DNA of 64,000 bases, taken from the NCBI RefSeq assembly GCF_026339875.1, contig NZ_JAPEPZ010000001.1, forward strand, positions 7,440,001-7,504,000, in the 5' to 3' direction. Made by a program: the position numbers and the translations under genes. Of this stretch, positions 44,928-53,361 are shown in pieces. Under the pieces are notes generated by a model. That model did no database searches and was not told the origin of the DNA. It saw nothing but the letters and a program-made list of their open reading frames with translations. Within the stretch, counting starts at the first letter, position 1. Every line of letters starts with the position of its first letter. This DNA is from Streptomyces sp. NBC_01571 (GTDB lineage Bacteria; Actinomycetota; Actinomycetes; Streptomycetales; Streptomycetaceae).

Positions 44928-45869
44928 CTAAGCCCACCACTCCGTAGGCATCTCCCGCACGAGGTAGCTCCACGGATCGTTCCGAAGAGCCGGTGGTGGG
45001 TTTTCCTCGTACAGCAGGCGAGAGACCTCCTGGCAGACGAACTGCGTGAGGCCACGGAGGGTCACCCGCAGGTGCTCCCAGCCGTGCGTGTCCTCGACGA
45101 CTTTCACGAACCCTTCTGGACGACGCGCATCGTTCGTGACGTGTGACAGGGCGTTCCGGCGCGCCCCGAAGCGGCTGAAGTGGTTGTTGAGCTGGGAGAA
45201 GACTGGCTGTGAGAGCAAGGGCCGCGATTCCGCTAGCAGTTCCAGAAGTGCTCGGCCGCCATCCCCAGCCCCCGGTTTCAGTGCCTCTGCGATCCCGTAA
45301 CCGCGCCAGTAAGTGGACGTCTGCATCATCTCGGGCCACGGCTCGGCCATGCCCTCCAGCGCAAGGACGTGGTTGACGAGCCCGAGGTACGCCGCGACGA
45401 GGTTATCGTCGTCAGGCATGCTCGCCGGAGCGACGGGTTCGACTGGTACGTCAGTCGAACTCAGGCTGACGACTTTGCCGAGAGTCCACCCGTATATGAC
45501 CGGGTTGAGGACCGATGGCAGAGGCATTCTTAGATCTGGGACCTCGCTGACCGCACGCCTATGGACGTTCGCCCTGAGCGCCGAACTCAGCGTGTTGTCG
45601 TCGCCTGTGTTGCGAAGGCCGGCCAGTACCCAGGTAGCCAGGAGGGCATGCTCGGCACTCCCGACCGAGATGTTCCCGACGCCTTCCGCACCGGCCAGTT
45701 CCAGCTGCATCGCCCAGTACTCGTCGTAGGCGTCGGCAGCGGTACTCAGCCACGCGGGGGCGTACCCGATCTCGCTCAGCCGCTCTTCAATGTCGTCGTA
45801 CCGCTGCTTGTCCGCGGCAAGCAACCGGTACAGCTCGGTGTAGACGAGGGGCGAAAGCGTGCAGCTCAT
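44928..45869 (-). CDS. Protein with HEPN-like RN-x3-H motif, third gene of the methylase/HsdS operon
   Basis: The product is 313 residues, mostly helical, without a named domain I can assign firmly. At 238-243 it has RNALSH inside [17 protein letters not shown]. An Arg followed by Asn and a His four residues on is the catalytic signature of HEPN ribonucleases (Rx4-6H). ATG 45869 overlaps the HsdS-like stop as ATGA, so it is made together with it. Its stop codon TAG falls in the CTAAG target duplication of the IS and is preserved. An RNase effector role is inference. Confidence 0.7.
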   Translation of the reverse strand: MSCTLSPLVYTELYRLLAADKQRYDDIEERLSEIGYAPAWLSTAADAYDEYWAMQLELAGAEGVGNISVGSAEHALLATWVLAGLRNTGDDNTLSSALRANVHRRAVSEVPDLRMPLPSVLNPVIYGWTLGKVVSLSSTDVPVEPVAPASMPDDDNLVAAYLGLVNHVLALEGMAEPWPEMMQTSTYWRGYGIAEALKPGAGDGGRALLELLAESRPLLSQPVFSQLNNHFSRFGARRNALSHVTNDARRPEGFVKVVEDTHGWEHLRVTLRGLTQFVCQEVSRLLYEENPPPALRNDPWSYLVREMPTEWWA

Positions 45870-47035
45870 GCGGTCCACAAGACGTGCTCCAATTGGTCCG
45901 CCAACCCCACGTCCGGCTCGACGTCTCCTTCGAACTCGAGGGCTTCTGCTGGGATAGGGAATCTCTCGATGTCCGTCCTCCGCAAGGACGGAACCGTCAC
46001 GCCCCGCAAGAACATGCGCCTCCTGGTCTGCCCCTCGCGCCCGTTCAGGAAGTGCGCGAGCGCAGGTCCTTGTGACTGGTCATGCAGCCGGAGGACGAAG
46101 ATGCCCGGATCCGCGACGGCCGGGCGTTGTGCGACGGTGGCGTACGAGTACTCGCCCACGCGGGAGATCAGGAGGTCGCCCGGGGTGATGAGGGTGACGG
46201 TGGTGGACTGCGGCGAGGCCCATCGCCGGGTCGGACGGCCCCCCAGGACACTTACGTCCACGACCGGAAGCGTGCCCGGCAGTTCCGTCGGCACCTCGAA
46301 GCCGCGGGTTGAGCGGGACGGCTTCATCTGCTGTACGAAGGAACCGAGCGGTTCGCCGTCCTCCAGGAGCTCGGGACGAGGAGTGGCGAGCATGATCCCC
46401 CAGTCGTCCCGGAGCCGAAGGTCAGCCGTGACCCACCACGTCGACTCCGACGGCTCCTCCTCGCGATGCGTTCCCGCCTCGATCGAAGCCAGCACTCCGT
46501 CGAGCCGCTGGACCTCCACAAGGGGCGACAGGGGCACGCCCATCTCCAGTAAATCCGGCATCTTCACGGACGCCATGGTGGTACCTGTCGCCAGCGACGC
46601 CCGACGAGCCTGTCCCGCCCGCGAGTTCAACACGGCCCAGATCCACCGGGAAAGCACCGGGTCGAGAGGCCGGAGGGCTATGAATCGGGATGAGAGGAGC
46701 GCACCGTTCAGCCGGTCGTCGACAAGAACGGCCGGCCCGGACGGCGAAGGCGGCACCAGGACATCACCACGCCGAAGGCCGCGCGTTCCGACGGTGAATG
46801 CCTTGCCTTGGTACTTGGTGCTCCGCCGCCGAATTGCCCCGGTGCGCGCCACCAGGCCGGCGGGCGTGATTACCGGGGAACCAGCGGTCGCGACACTCCC
46901 CGCCCGGACAGTGGTAACGAGTTCCCGCAATGGGACCACCGGCGCCGCTGTCGGCCAAGCGAAGGAGGAACCAACCAGGCGTCCTGGATCCCAGTCGGCC
47001 TCGCCCCGCAGATCAACTGTCAAGAAGCTGCTCAT
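45866..47035 (-). CDS. Type I restriction specificity subunit-like protein (HsdS-like)
   Basis: The product is 389 residues with two target-recognition modules. The first ends around ATGTTMASVKMPDLLEMGVP (about 150-175), the second at RRMFLRGVTVPSLRRTDIER (about 335-360). Both are preceded by the GD-LV/LI block (RRGDVLVPPSP and TPGDLLISRVG). This is the Methylase_S fold, which sets DNA sequence specificity. It overlaps the methylase-like gene upstream and the HEPN-like gene downstream by ATGA on each side, so all three proteins are probably produced in fixed ratio. Confidence 0.82.
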   Translation of the reverse strand: MSSFLTVDLRGEADWDPGRLVGSSFAWPTAAPVVPLRELVTTVRAGSVATAGSPVITPAGLVARTGAIRRRSTKYQGKAFTVGTRGLRRGDVLVPPSPSGPAVLVDDRLNGALLSSRFIALRPLDPVLSRWIWAVLNSRAGQARRASLATGTTMASVKMPDLLEMGVPLSPLVEVQRLDGVLASIEAGTHREEEPSESTWWVTADLRLRDDWGIMLATPRPELLEDGEPLGSFVQQMKPSRSTRGFEVPTELPGTLPVVDVSVLGGRPTRRWASPQSTTVTLITPGDLLISRVGEYSYATVAQRPAVADPGIFVLRLHDQSQGPALAHFLNGREGQTRRRMFLRGVTVPSLRRTDIERFPIPAEALEFEGDVEPDVGLADQLEHVLWTA

Positions 47036-48339
47036 GAGGGTCCTGCGGTACGTGGCCGGTCGTCTTCTGCGTCGACGAACTCCAGGACGGCATTCAGCCC
47101 GGGGCCTTCCGGGCCGAGTTGCGTCTCCCAGTCCTCACCGAGATGGGCGACCAGCGTCTCCGCGGGCTCAGCGCGGTCGATGACGACGAGAACGGAACGG
47201 ACACCGGTGCCCGTGATCGCTCCTGCCGGAAGCCCGATAAGAGCGGCTACGTGGAAGTTCTCGGCCAGGAACATCCTGTACGCCGCGTACCGGTCCGCGA
47301 AGGTGAACGAGTGAGCGATATGCAGGACAGCGCGTCCTCCGGGCTTCAGCGCCCGCACACACTTGTCCAGCGCTGCGACATTGCCGTCGGAAGTGGTCGA
47401 TCCGTCCAGTAGAAGGTGGCGGTCGGCCAGGGAGAGACCGACAGGCGGCGCCGTGACAACGACGTCGGCTTCCGCGAGGTCCCTCTGGAAGGAGTCGCCC
47501 TTCTCGATCACCACGTGCCTCGGCGCGTCCCGACCGATCCCTGCCGCGAGTTCGGCGAGCTGTGCGTCGAACTCGTAGCCGATGAACTCCGCCGCGATGC
47601 CTTGCTCCGCAGCACGGTCCAAGGCCGTCCAGAGGAACGATCCGGTTCCGCAGAACGGATCCAAGACGGTGCCAGCCAGATGCTTCTCAACCAGCGCCGA
47701 AACGGCGGAGGCAACCACTCGGGGTGAGCTGAACTCTCGGTGTCTGCCACGAGAGGCGAACTCGGTCAGCGCGTCCCGCTTCGCGCGCCAGAGTACGTCT
47801 GCCCGAACCGGCACGAACCCACCGTCGGGCAGTTCGATACCCGGCCTCCCATTTCGGGACGACGTCAGGACGTCCCCGGAAGGAAAGTACCGCTCGGCTG
47901 AGACCCCGGAGTTGCGGAGACGGTCAGCCTCGAACCACAGACGTTGCACCAGGAGGGAGGTAGCCAGCGACCGGTCGGTGACCAAGCCTTGCGAGCCGTG
48001 CTCGGGCGGAGTCGGGCCGTCGACCGGCTGCAAGGAACGGACACCACGGTCGGCCTTGAACCACTGCCCATTGATTACCGCGTAGTGCTCGAGCGTACCC
48101 AGCAGGTCCCGGCTGCCCGCCAGGGAGGGAAGGACGAGCTCGGGCTGCCTGAGCTTCTTGTTCTTGTACTCGACAACCGCCCACGGCACGAGTTCCCCGT
48201 CGGCATTCGACGCCCACGCCAGTACATCCGGCCGAAGGTTCGACAAGTTTTCAAGCCGCGGCTCGACCTGCAGAATCGTGTAGCCGACGGCACGCATCGC
48301 GGCACGAACCTCGGCGATGTCGGACCTGTGACTCGGCAT
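47032..48339 (-). CDS. PD-(D/E)XK nuclease fused to N6-adenine methylase-like domain with altered motif IV
   Basis: The protein has 435 residues. The N-terminal domain (about 10-110) shows PD at 37-38 and VVEYKN (Glu57, Lys59), a PD-(D/E)XK nuclease pattern. The middle and end (about 195-410) are HsdM/Eco57I-like, with FSSPRVVASAV, SAM motif DPFCGTGSF at 227-235 and a later LKPGGRAVLHIAHSF. Motif IV, normally (N/D/S)PP(Y/F), reads TAPPVG at 296-301, so methyl transfer is doubtful. Nuclease plus methylase with a separate S subunit recalls BcgI-type systems. ATG 48339 has GGGAGGGGAG upstream. Confidence 0.78.
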   Translation of the reverse strand: MPSHRSDIAEVRAAMRAVGYTILQVEPRLENLSNLRPDVLAWASNADGELVPWAVVEYKNKKLRQPELVLPSLAGSRDLLGTLEHYAVINGQWFKADRGVRSLQPVDGPTPPEHGSQGLVTDRSLATSLLVQRLWFEADRLRNSGVSAERYFPSGDVLTSSRNGRPGIELPDGGFVPVRADVLWRAKRDALTEFASRGRHREFSSPRVVASAVSALVEKHLAGTVLDPFCGTGSFLWTALDRAAEQGIAAEFIGYEFDAQLAELAAGIGRDAPRHVVIEKGDSFQRDLAEADVVVTAPPVGLSLADRHLLLDGSTTSDGNVAALDKCVRALKPGGRAVLHIAHSFTFADRYAAYRMFLAENFHVAALIGLPAGAITGTGVRSVLVVIDRAEPAETLVAHLGEDWETQLGPEGPGLNAVLEFVDAEDDRPRTAGPS

Positions 48340-48830
48340 GGGGCTCCCCTCCCTTCTGCCGCCTTCCGCAACAAGGCAGCCCGGCAGGCTATCGCGTCTG
48401 ATCATGCCCTGCCAACAGAGGCGCGACGGGTACGGAGGCCGGTCCGCGCCTTCGGCTCGGGCACCGGTGTCGAGGCTGGGGCGCGATTGGCCCCCGTGCG
48501 GTCTCGGAGACACGAAGTGACACTGGCGTTCGACCTGCACCCTTCCGTCCGGTACATGATTCACGCGGTGGAACTCGTCTGGACGGTCCGGTCAGGGTGA
48601 TGTGCTCAGTAGGTCGACCGTCCGCTTCAGGCGCTGAAAGAAGAGGGCGTCGATCGCCAAGCCGGTTCGGACCTTGTCAAGCGTCAAACGAGAGCAGGCG
48701 GCGGCCGTGCCCGCTTGCTGTCGAAACGGCCTCAGGCAGTGGAGGGGTGGTGCGCGATCAGTGCCCGCGCGATCTTCGACGAGGCAGGGAAACCATTGGC
48801 CAACAACCACGTCCCCCTTGCGGGGCCGTG
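48340..48830. other. Gene-free interval upstream of the methylase operon
   Basis: This holds about 490 bp with no convincing gene. It should contain the promoter of the minus-strand operon and perhaps that of the small plus-strand gene at 48831. Codon statistics of the frames here look like noise. Confidence 0.5.
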
Positions 48831-49058
48831 ATGACGAAGGTTGAACTGGAACGAAACGGGCGCATTCTGTCGGGGTTCTACGAAGGATACTTCGTGAAAC
48901 TCCACGACGACTCCGAGGTCACCGGCGGCTACTACATCTACCTGGTCAACGATCTGTCCACACCGACGGACGGGGGCGACTACTGGGTGGCGGACAGGGC
49001 GGAGCTCGAGTCGTTCGTTGAGTCCTCCGAGTGGGAGATCGAATGGATCCCTGAGTAG
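48831..49058 (+). CDS. Small acidic protein, unknown function (75 aa)
   Basis: The protein begins MTKVELERNGRILSGFYEGY and continues with a beta-rich pattern (YYIYLVND) and an acidic, Trp-containing end (EWEIEWIPE). There are no Cys and no signal peptide. A GTG at 48828 is an alternative start; the Shine-Dalgarno sequence is weak. A good terminator follows 74 bp later, which supports transcription in this direction. It is the size of an anti-restriction or immunity protein, but nothing specific identifies it. Confidence 0.6.
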   Translation: MTKVELERNGRILSGFYEGYFVKLHDDSEVTGGYYIYLVNDLSTPTDGGDYWVADRAELESFVESSEWEIEWIPE

Positions 49059-49131
49059 GAACGCAGCCCAGAGGTCCAGAGAGCCCGTCGGCGCCAGTGC
49101 CGACCCGTGATGTGATCGCTCATGCAAATCC

Positions 49132-49165
49132 GAAGCCCCGTCAGGAGTGTCCTGGCGGGGCTTTT
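49132..49165 (+). terminator. Intrinsic terminator facing right, before the integrase stop
   Basis: GAAGCCCCGTCAGGA / TCCTGGCGGGGCTT with loop GTG is followed by TTTT on the plus strand. Confidence 0.8.
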
Positions 49166-49197
49166 GCGTGGGGTGACGGCAGTAGTTGACGGCAACG

Positions 49198-50514
49198 TCA
49201 ACGGACGGGCGCTGCACAGAGCGGCGGGTCGTCGCGGTCATCGGACTGGTCGAGGTTGCCGAGGGCATTGCCGAGGAGGTCGATGGCCTGGCGCTGGAGG
49301 CGGAGTCGGACGTGTGTGTATATCGTCGCGGTCACCCCAATGTGTGCATGCCCCAGCAACTCCTTGATGACGACAAGTTCCACGCCCTGCTCCAGGAGCA
49401 GCGTCGCCGTCGAGTGGCGGAGGTCGTGAAACCGGATCGGCCGCAGGCGGGCTTCGCGGAGCAGGGCGTTGAAGTGCCGGGTGAGGGTGGCGGGCTCGAT
49501 CGGGTGCCCGTCCGGTCGCGTGAAGACGTGTCCACTGGCCTGCCAGCGCGTGCTCGCCTCCTCCTTCTCCTGAGCTTGCCGGGCGCGGTGCGCGCGAAGC
49601 GAGGCGACGCAGGAGGCCGGGAGGGCGATGCGCCGCTCGGAGCTGATGGTCTTGGTCGGCAGTGTGGCCAGGCCACGGCTTGTGGTGCGCTGGAGGGTGC
49701 GGCGGATGCTGGCGGTGCCGCTGTCGAGGTCGAGGTCTTCCCAGTACAGGCCGAGGAGTTCGCCCTTGCGCAGGCCAGTGCGCAGGGCCAGCTCGAAGAG
49801 CGCGGCGTGCCGGTGGCCTTCGGCGGCGGCGAGGAACTGGCGGGCTTCGTCGGCGGTGAGGGGGTTGAAGCGGCGGGGGCGGGGTGTGCCGGTGCGGACG
49901 TTTCGGGCGACGTTGCGCGGGATCTCCTCCTCGCGTACGGCGTGTTCCAGGGCGGACTTGAGTACGGAGTGGATGTAGGCGAGCGTGAGTGGGGAGAGGC
50001 GCCTGCGGCAGCACTGGTCGATGGCGCAGCAGCGTGGACGGCGGCTGACCTGTGCATGGGGGTCGCGTCCGGCGTCGATGCCGCGAGCGCAGCACTGACA
50101 GACGGTCCGCAGGTCGTTGAGCCAGGTGCGGACGTCCTTGGCGGTGAGCTTGGCGAGCTTCTTCTTGCCCAGGCCTGGGATGAGGTAGTGCTCGACGACG
50201 GCGGTGTAGCGGGTGTGGGTGGTCTCGCGGAGGTGGTGGATAGCCACGTTCTCAAGCCAGTACACCAGGTATGTCGCGAGGCTGTCCTGGGCGGTGACGG
50301 TGGGGACGCCGCGGTTGCTGACGGCGATCTTCTCGGTCAGTTTGGCCAGTGCCTCTGTGCGTGAGCTGCCGTAGACGCGGATGCGTTTGCGGGTGTTGCC
50401 GGGGGCGAGGACGTATCCGGCGGCTTCCCACCGGCTGTCCTTGCGTTGGTAGACGGTTCCGTCGCCATTGGCGCGGGTGCGGCGGGAGGCGGGGGTGTCG
50501 CAGGGTGTGCTCAT
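49198..50514 (-). CDS. int: Tyrosine-type site-specific integrase
   Basis: The product is 438 residues. An N-terminal arm-binding and SAM-like core-binding region (about 10-215) includes an unusual Cys-rich insert (CQCCARG and CCAIDQCCRRR, about 150-185) that could bind metal. The catalytic domain (about 230-420) has Arg in ALRTGLRKGELLGL, HDLRHSTATLLLEQG with the HxxR pair, GHAHIGVT and the nucleophile Tyr in TIYTHV. ATG 50514 overlaps the xis stop (ATGA). It belongs to the pSAM2-type AICE integrases by context. Confidence 0.93.
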   Translation of the reverse strand: MSTPCDTPASRRTRANGDGTVYQRKDSRWEAAGYVLAPGNTRKRIRVYGSSRTEALAKLTEKIAVSNRGVPTVTAQDSLATYLVYWLENVAIHHLRETTHTRYTAVVEHYLIPGLGKKKLAKLTAKDVRTWLNDLRTVCQCCARGIDAGRDPHAQVSRRPRCCAIDQCCRRRLSPLTLAYIHSVLKSALEHAVREEEIPRNVARNVRTGTPRPRRFNPLTADEARQFLAAAEGHRHAALFELALRTGLRKGELLGLYWEDLDLDSGTASIRRTLQRTTSRGLATLPTKTISSERRIALPASCVASLRAHRARQAQEKEEASTRWQASGHVFTRPDGHPIEPATLTRHFNALLREARLRPIRFHDLRHSTATLLLEQGVELVVIKELLGHAHIGVTATIYTHVRLRLQRQAIDLLGNALGNLDQSDDRDDPPLCAAPVR

Positions 50515-50702
50515 CAGGCGGCTTCCTGGTCGAGGCGGGTGTGGATGAAGTCGGTGAGGGCGTGGGCGGGGATGCGGCGGGCGCGGCCGAGGGTGAGGGA
50601 GGCGAGTTGGCGCGTGCGGATGAGGTCGTAGACAGCGGTGCGGCCGAGTTGGAGGCGTTCCATGACCTGCGGGACCGTGAGGAGTTCCGTGCCAGCGGTC
50701 AC
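50514..50702 (-). CDS. xis: Excisionase (helix-turn-helix, AlpA/MerR-like)
   Basis: The product is 62 residues: LLTVPQVMERLQLGRTAVYD then LIRTRQLASLTLGRARRIP, the usual winged helix of recombination directionality factors. It overlaps rep upstream (4 bp) and int downstream (ATGA), giving a rep-xis-int operon as in pSAM2. Confidence 0.9.
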   Translation of the reverse strand: MTAGTELLTVPQVMERLQLGRTAVYDLIRTRQLASLTLGRARRIPAHALTDFIHTRLDQEAA

Positions 50703-52414
50703 GCGACGGCCCCCGTCCGGACAGCACGGCGATGAGTGGAGTGATCGGCCGGGTGACCGGTGGAGTGACCGGCACGGTCACCGGAGCGCTCCGAGTGCCG
50801 GGTTCGGGTCGGTTGCTTGGGTCGGGCCTGCCGCTTTGCGGCCAGCAGGTCGGCGAGGTGTTCGAGTTCGGGCAGGAGGCCGGTTCCGGCGTACTGCCAG
50901 TGGGAGATGACCAGCGTCGTGTCCGAGTCCACGCGCTGACCGACGATGTCGGGGTGATCGGGGGTCAGGTCAGTGGGGTGTCCGGCGCGGTCATCGACCG
51001 GACTGCTGTCCGTCTGGCCGGCCTGCGTCTGAGTCGACACCGGGGCCGGGGCCGGGGTCTGGGTCTGGGTGTCGGGTCGGCGGGTTCGCCAGGCGGTGCG
51101 TTCGGCGCGGAGGTGGGCGAGGGTGGTGGAGTAGTGGCGGGTGCGGGTGGAGAAGTGGCCTCGGAAACCGAGCATGTGGGCCCATTGGCGTAGGCGGAGG
51201 TGGGTGTGCTGGGGGCGGGTGGCGAGGTGCCAGGCGGTGTGGATCATGCGGCGGGCGTGGTCGGTGATGTCGTGGGTGGCGAGTTCGGCGAGGAGGCGGA
51301 GTCGGCGGTCGAGGGTGCCGGTGGTGGTCTCGGCGCCCTTGGTGGCGTACTTGGCGATATAGGCGGCGACGTGCCGGTCGGTGACCGGGCCGCCGCCGGT
51401 GAAGTCGGTGCCGCGGATCGCACGGACGTCGATCTGCCGCCCGAACCGGAACAACAACCGGTCAGCTCGGTCACCGACCGGAGCCCCAGCAGGCTGATAC
51501 GGCTGGCCCTCGTGGTGGACGCGGGTGCGTGCGGCGGCGGCGCGGACGGCGTGGTCGAGGAGTTGGACGGTGGCCCAGACGGGCGGGGTGCTGCCGGGTC
51601 CGGTGGGTCCGTCGAGGCGGATGACGGCGTGGAAGTGGACCTGGCCGCGTTTTTGGTATTCGGCGACCTTGGCGTAGGAGAGGGTGGCGTGGTGCCGCAG
51701 CATGCGCTGGGTGAGGCCGGCGGCCTTGGCGATCTCGCGGCGCAGGTGGGTGGTGAAGCGTGCCCAGAGGGCCGGGGCGTGCGCGTTCCACAGGACCGCG
51801 CCGGTGTAGTCGTACCGCTCGGGGTCGAGCGGCGTGCCCAACAGCCGGTCGTTGTCGGGGTGGGTGTGGCCGCAGTGGCAGCGGCCGGTGTCGGGCTGGT
51901 TGTGGACGGGGCCGAAGCCAGGTGCGGTGAGGGTGGCGAAGACACGGGGGTGGGCGGCGACGCTGGTGGGGACGGTCTTGCCGCCGCGTAGTCCGGCGGC
52001 GATGAGTTGGTAGGTGTCGTAGCGGTAGACGGTGGAGCAGGCGGGGCAGCGGGTGGCGCGGCGGTTGCCGCAGCGCACCAGCAACTCGCCCGCCGGGAGC
52101 CGGCCGGAATCGAAGTGGTCGAGAATCTCGCCGGTGGCGCTGCCGAGACGGGTGCGGTGCCCGGTGAGGCGGATCGGGTGTGCGCAGCCGCCGAGTCCGG
52201 CTATCTGTCGTGCGAGGGGCGCGAGTTGGCCGGTGGCGGCGAGCTTCGCCAGCTTGGCCGTGAGCCGGGCGCGCCGCTCCAGCACCGACCACCCTGCTGT
52301 CGTCGAGGCTGTGGCGGTGACTTCCGCCGGGTAGGTCGGCGTGGTGAACGCCGACGACGGACGCGAGGCGGCTGGAGCGGTCGCGGGGTACGGGAGTTGA
52401 AGCTGTGCGGGCAT
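50699..52414 (-). CDS. RepSA-type replication initiator (HUH rolling-circle)
   Basis: The product is 571 residues. A Cys/His-rich N-terminal part (CGNRRATRCPACSTVYRYD and CHCGHTH) may bind zinc. The HUH motif is GQVHFHAVIRLDG in mid-protein, with the tyrosine motif AAYIAKYATKG after it. These are the marks of actinobacterial RepSA initiators, which replicate the excised element. The last 150 residues are Thr/Arg/Asp-rich and low complexity. Translation is coupled to xis. Confidence 0.88.
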   Translation of the reverse strand: MPAQLQLPYPATAPAASRPSSAFTTPTYPAEVTATASTTAGWSVLERRARLTAKLAKLAATGQLAPLARQIAGLGGCAHPIRLTGHRTRLGSATGEILDHFDSGRLPAGELLVRCGNRRATRCPACSTVYRYDTYQLIAAGLRGGKTVPTSVAAHPRVFATLTAPGFGPVHNQPDTGRCHCGHTHPDNDRLLGTPLDPERYDYTGAVLWNAHAPALWARFTTHLRREIAKAAGLTQRMLRHHATLSYAKVAEYQKRGQVHFHAVIRLDGPTGPGSTPPVWATVQLLDHAVRAAAARTRVHHEGQPYQPAGAPVGDRADRLLFRFGRQIDVRAIRGTDFTGGGPVTDRHVAAYIAKYATKGAETTTGTLDRRLRLLAELATHDITDHARRMIHTAWHLATRPQHTHLRLRQWAHMLGFRGHFSTRTRHYSTTLAHLRAERTAWRTRRPDTQTQTPAPAPVSTQTQAGQTDSSPVDDRAGHPTDLTPDHPDIVGQRVDSDTTLVISHWQYAGTGLLPELEHLADLLAAKRQARPKQPTRTRHSERSGDRAGHSTGHPADHSTHRRAVRTGAVA

Positions 52415-52727
52415 GCGGAAGGGGGCCTTTCGGCGGGAGCGCGGAAGTGGTACAGCGCGGGGTGACGTGGGCAGGCCGAAGTGATCGGTTCACAGGGGAA
52501 CGGGGCGCCTCGGAGTTGGGCGCGAGGGCCGGACCAGTGAGGGCTGGTCGGCGGGGTGCGGTGGTGATCACCGGCGAGGGCGTGACGTTAACATCGCCTC
52601 ACGGGCGCATTCAAGTGCATCCCTCCTGATTCCTTTCTGGTGGGTGGTGGGACGCGGGTAGTGTGGGGCCGGTTTCCCGGTTTGGGCGGGCCGGAAATAG
52701 CTGATAGACGGCACGGAAGGCGGCGGG
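52415..52727. promoter_or_regulatory. Divergent control region between rep and GntR genes
   Basis: These 313 bp without a gene hold the opposing promoters. GGTGATCACC at 52563-52572 is a perfect 10-bp palindrome and a candidate GntR operator. By analogy with KorSA, the regulator probably represses rep-xis-int here. Confidence 0.5.
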
Positions 52728-53156
52728 GTGGCGGGCGTAAAGGCGACGCGGCGCGGGCGCAGGCCGACGGGCGGCGGGGTGCAGTTGACGTTCGAGGTCA
52801 TCGCCGAGGACCTGCGCGAGCGCATCCGCTCCGGCGGGCTGCGGCCGGGTGACGCGCTGCCGACGCAGGCTGTGCTGATGCGGGAGTTCGGGGCGTCGAG
52901 CCTGACCGTGCAGAAGGCCATGGCCCTGCTGAAGCAGGAGGGGTGGGCGGTCTCCCGTCCCGGCAAGGGCGCCTTCGTCGCCCACCACGACAGCGCCGAT
53001 GACCTCGGTGGCCCGGAGGTAACCGCAGCCGCCGTCGGGACGGCGGCCCGCGTTGAGACGTTGGAACGGGCACTGGCCGACGCCGTCGAGCAGCTGGCCG
53101 ATCTCCGTGCTCGCGTCCAGGCACTGGAGGCGGGCGGCGGCGAGCCGGGCCGCTAA
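52728..53156 (+). CDS. GntR-family regulator (KorSA-like)
   Basis: The product is 142 residues. A winged helix-turn-helix (about 18-85) has VIAEDLRERIRSGGLRPGDA and SLTVQKAMALLKQEGW. There is no effector domain; the end is a short coiled coil (ERALADAVEQLADLRARVQA) for dimerisation. Small GntR proteins of this kind silence AICE replication and transfer genes. GTG 52728 is preceded by GGAAGG. The 3' end is part of a 149-bp tandem duplication that leaves the first copy of the gene intact. Confidence 0.88.
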   Translation: MAGVKATRRGRRPTGGGVQLTFEVIAEDLRERIRSGGLRPGDALPTQAVLMREFGASSLTVQKAMALLKQEGWAVSRPGKGAFVAHHDSADDLGGPEVTAAAVGTAARVETLERALADAVEQLADLRARVQALEAGGGEPGR

Positions 53157-53361
53157 CCCGCCGTGCCGGGACGCTGGTCAGGCCGGTGCGTTCAGATTTT
53201 CTCTACGAGGTTGAACGGGCACTGGCCGACGCCGTCGAGCAGCTGGCCGATCTCCGTGCTCGCGTCCAGGCACTGGAGGCGGGCGGCGGCGAGCCGGGCC
53301 GCTAACCCGCCGTGCCGGGACGCTGGTCAGGCCGGTGCGTTCAGATTTTCTCTACGAGGTT
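53064..53361 (+). repeat. Perfect 149-bp tandem duplication over the GntR gene end
   Basis: 53064-53212 and 53213-53361 are identical base for base. The unit begins GAACGGGCACTGGCC, holds the last 31 codons and stop of the GntR gene, and ends TTCTCTACGAGGTT. Identity shows a recent event or ongoing slippage/recombination. Confidence 0.97.

Noticed and set aside
47032..48339. Complete type I restriction-modification system
   Set aside because: There is no HsdR translocase, and the methylase-like protein lacks a normal motif IV; calling it standard type I would be misleading.
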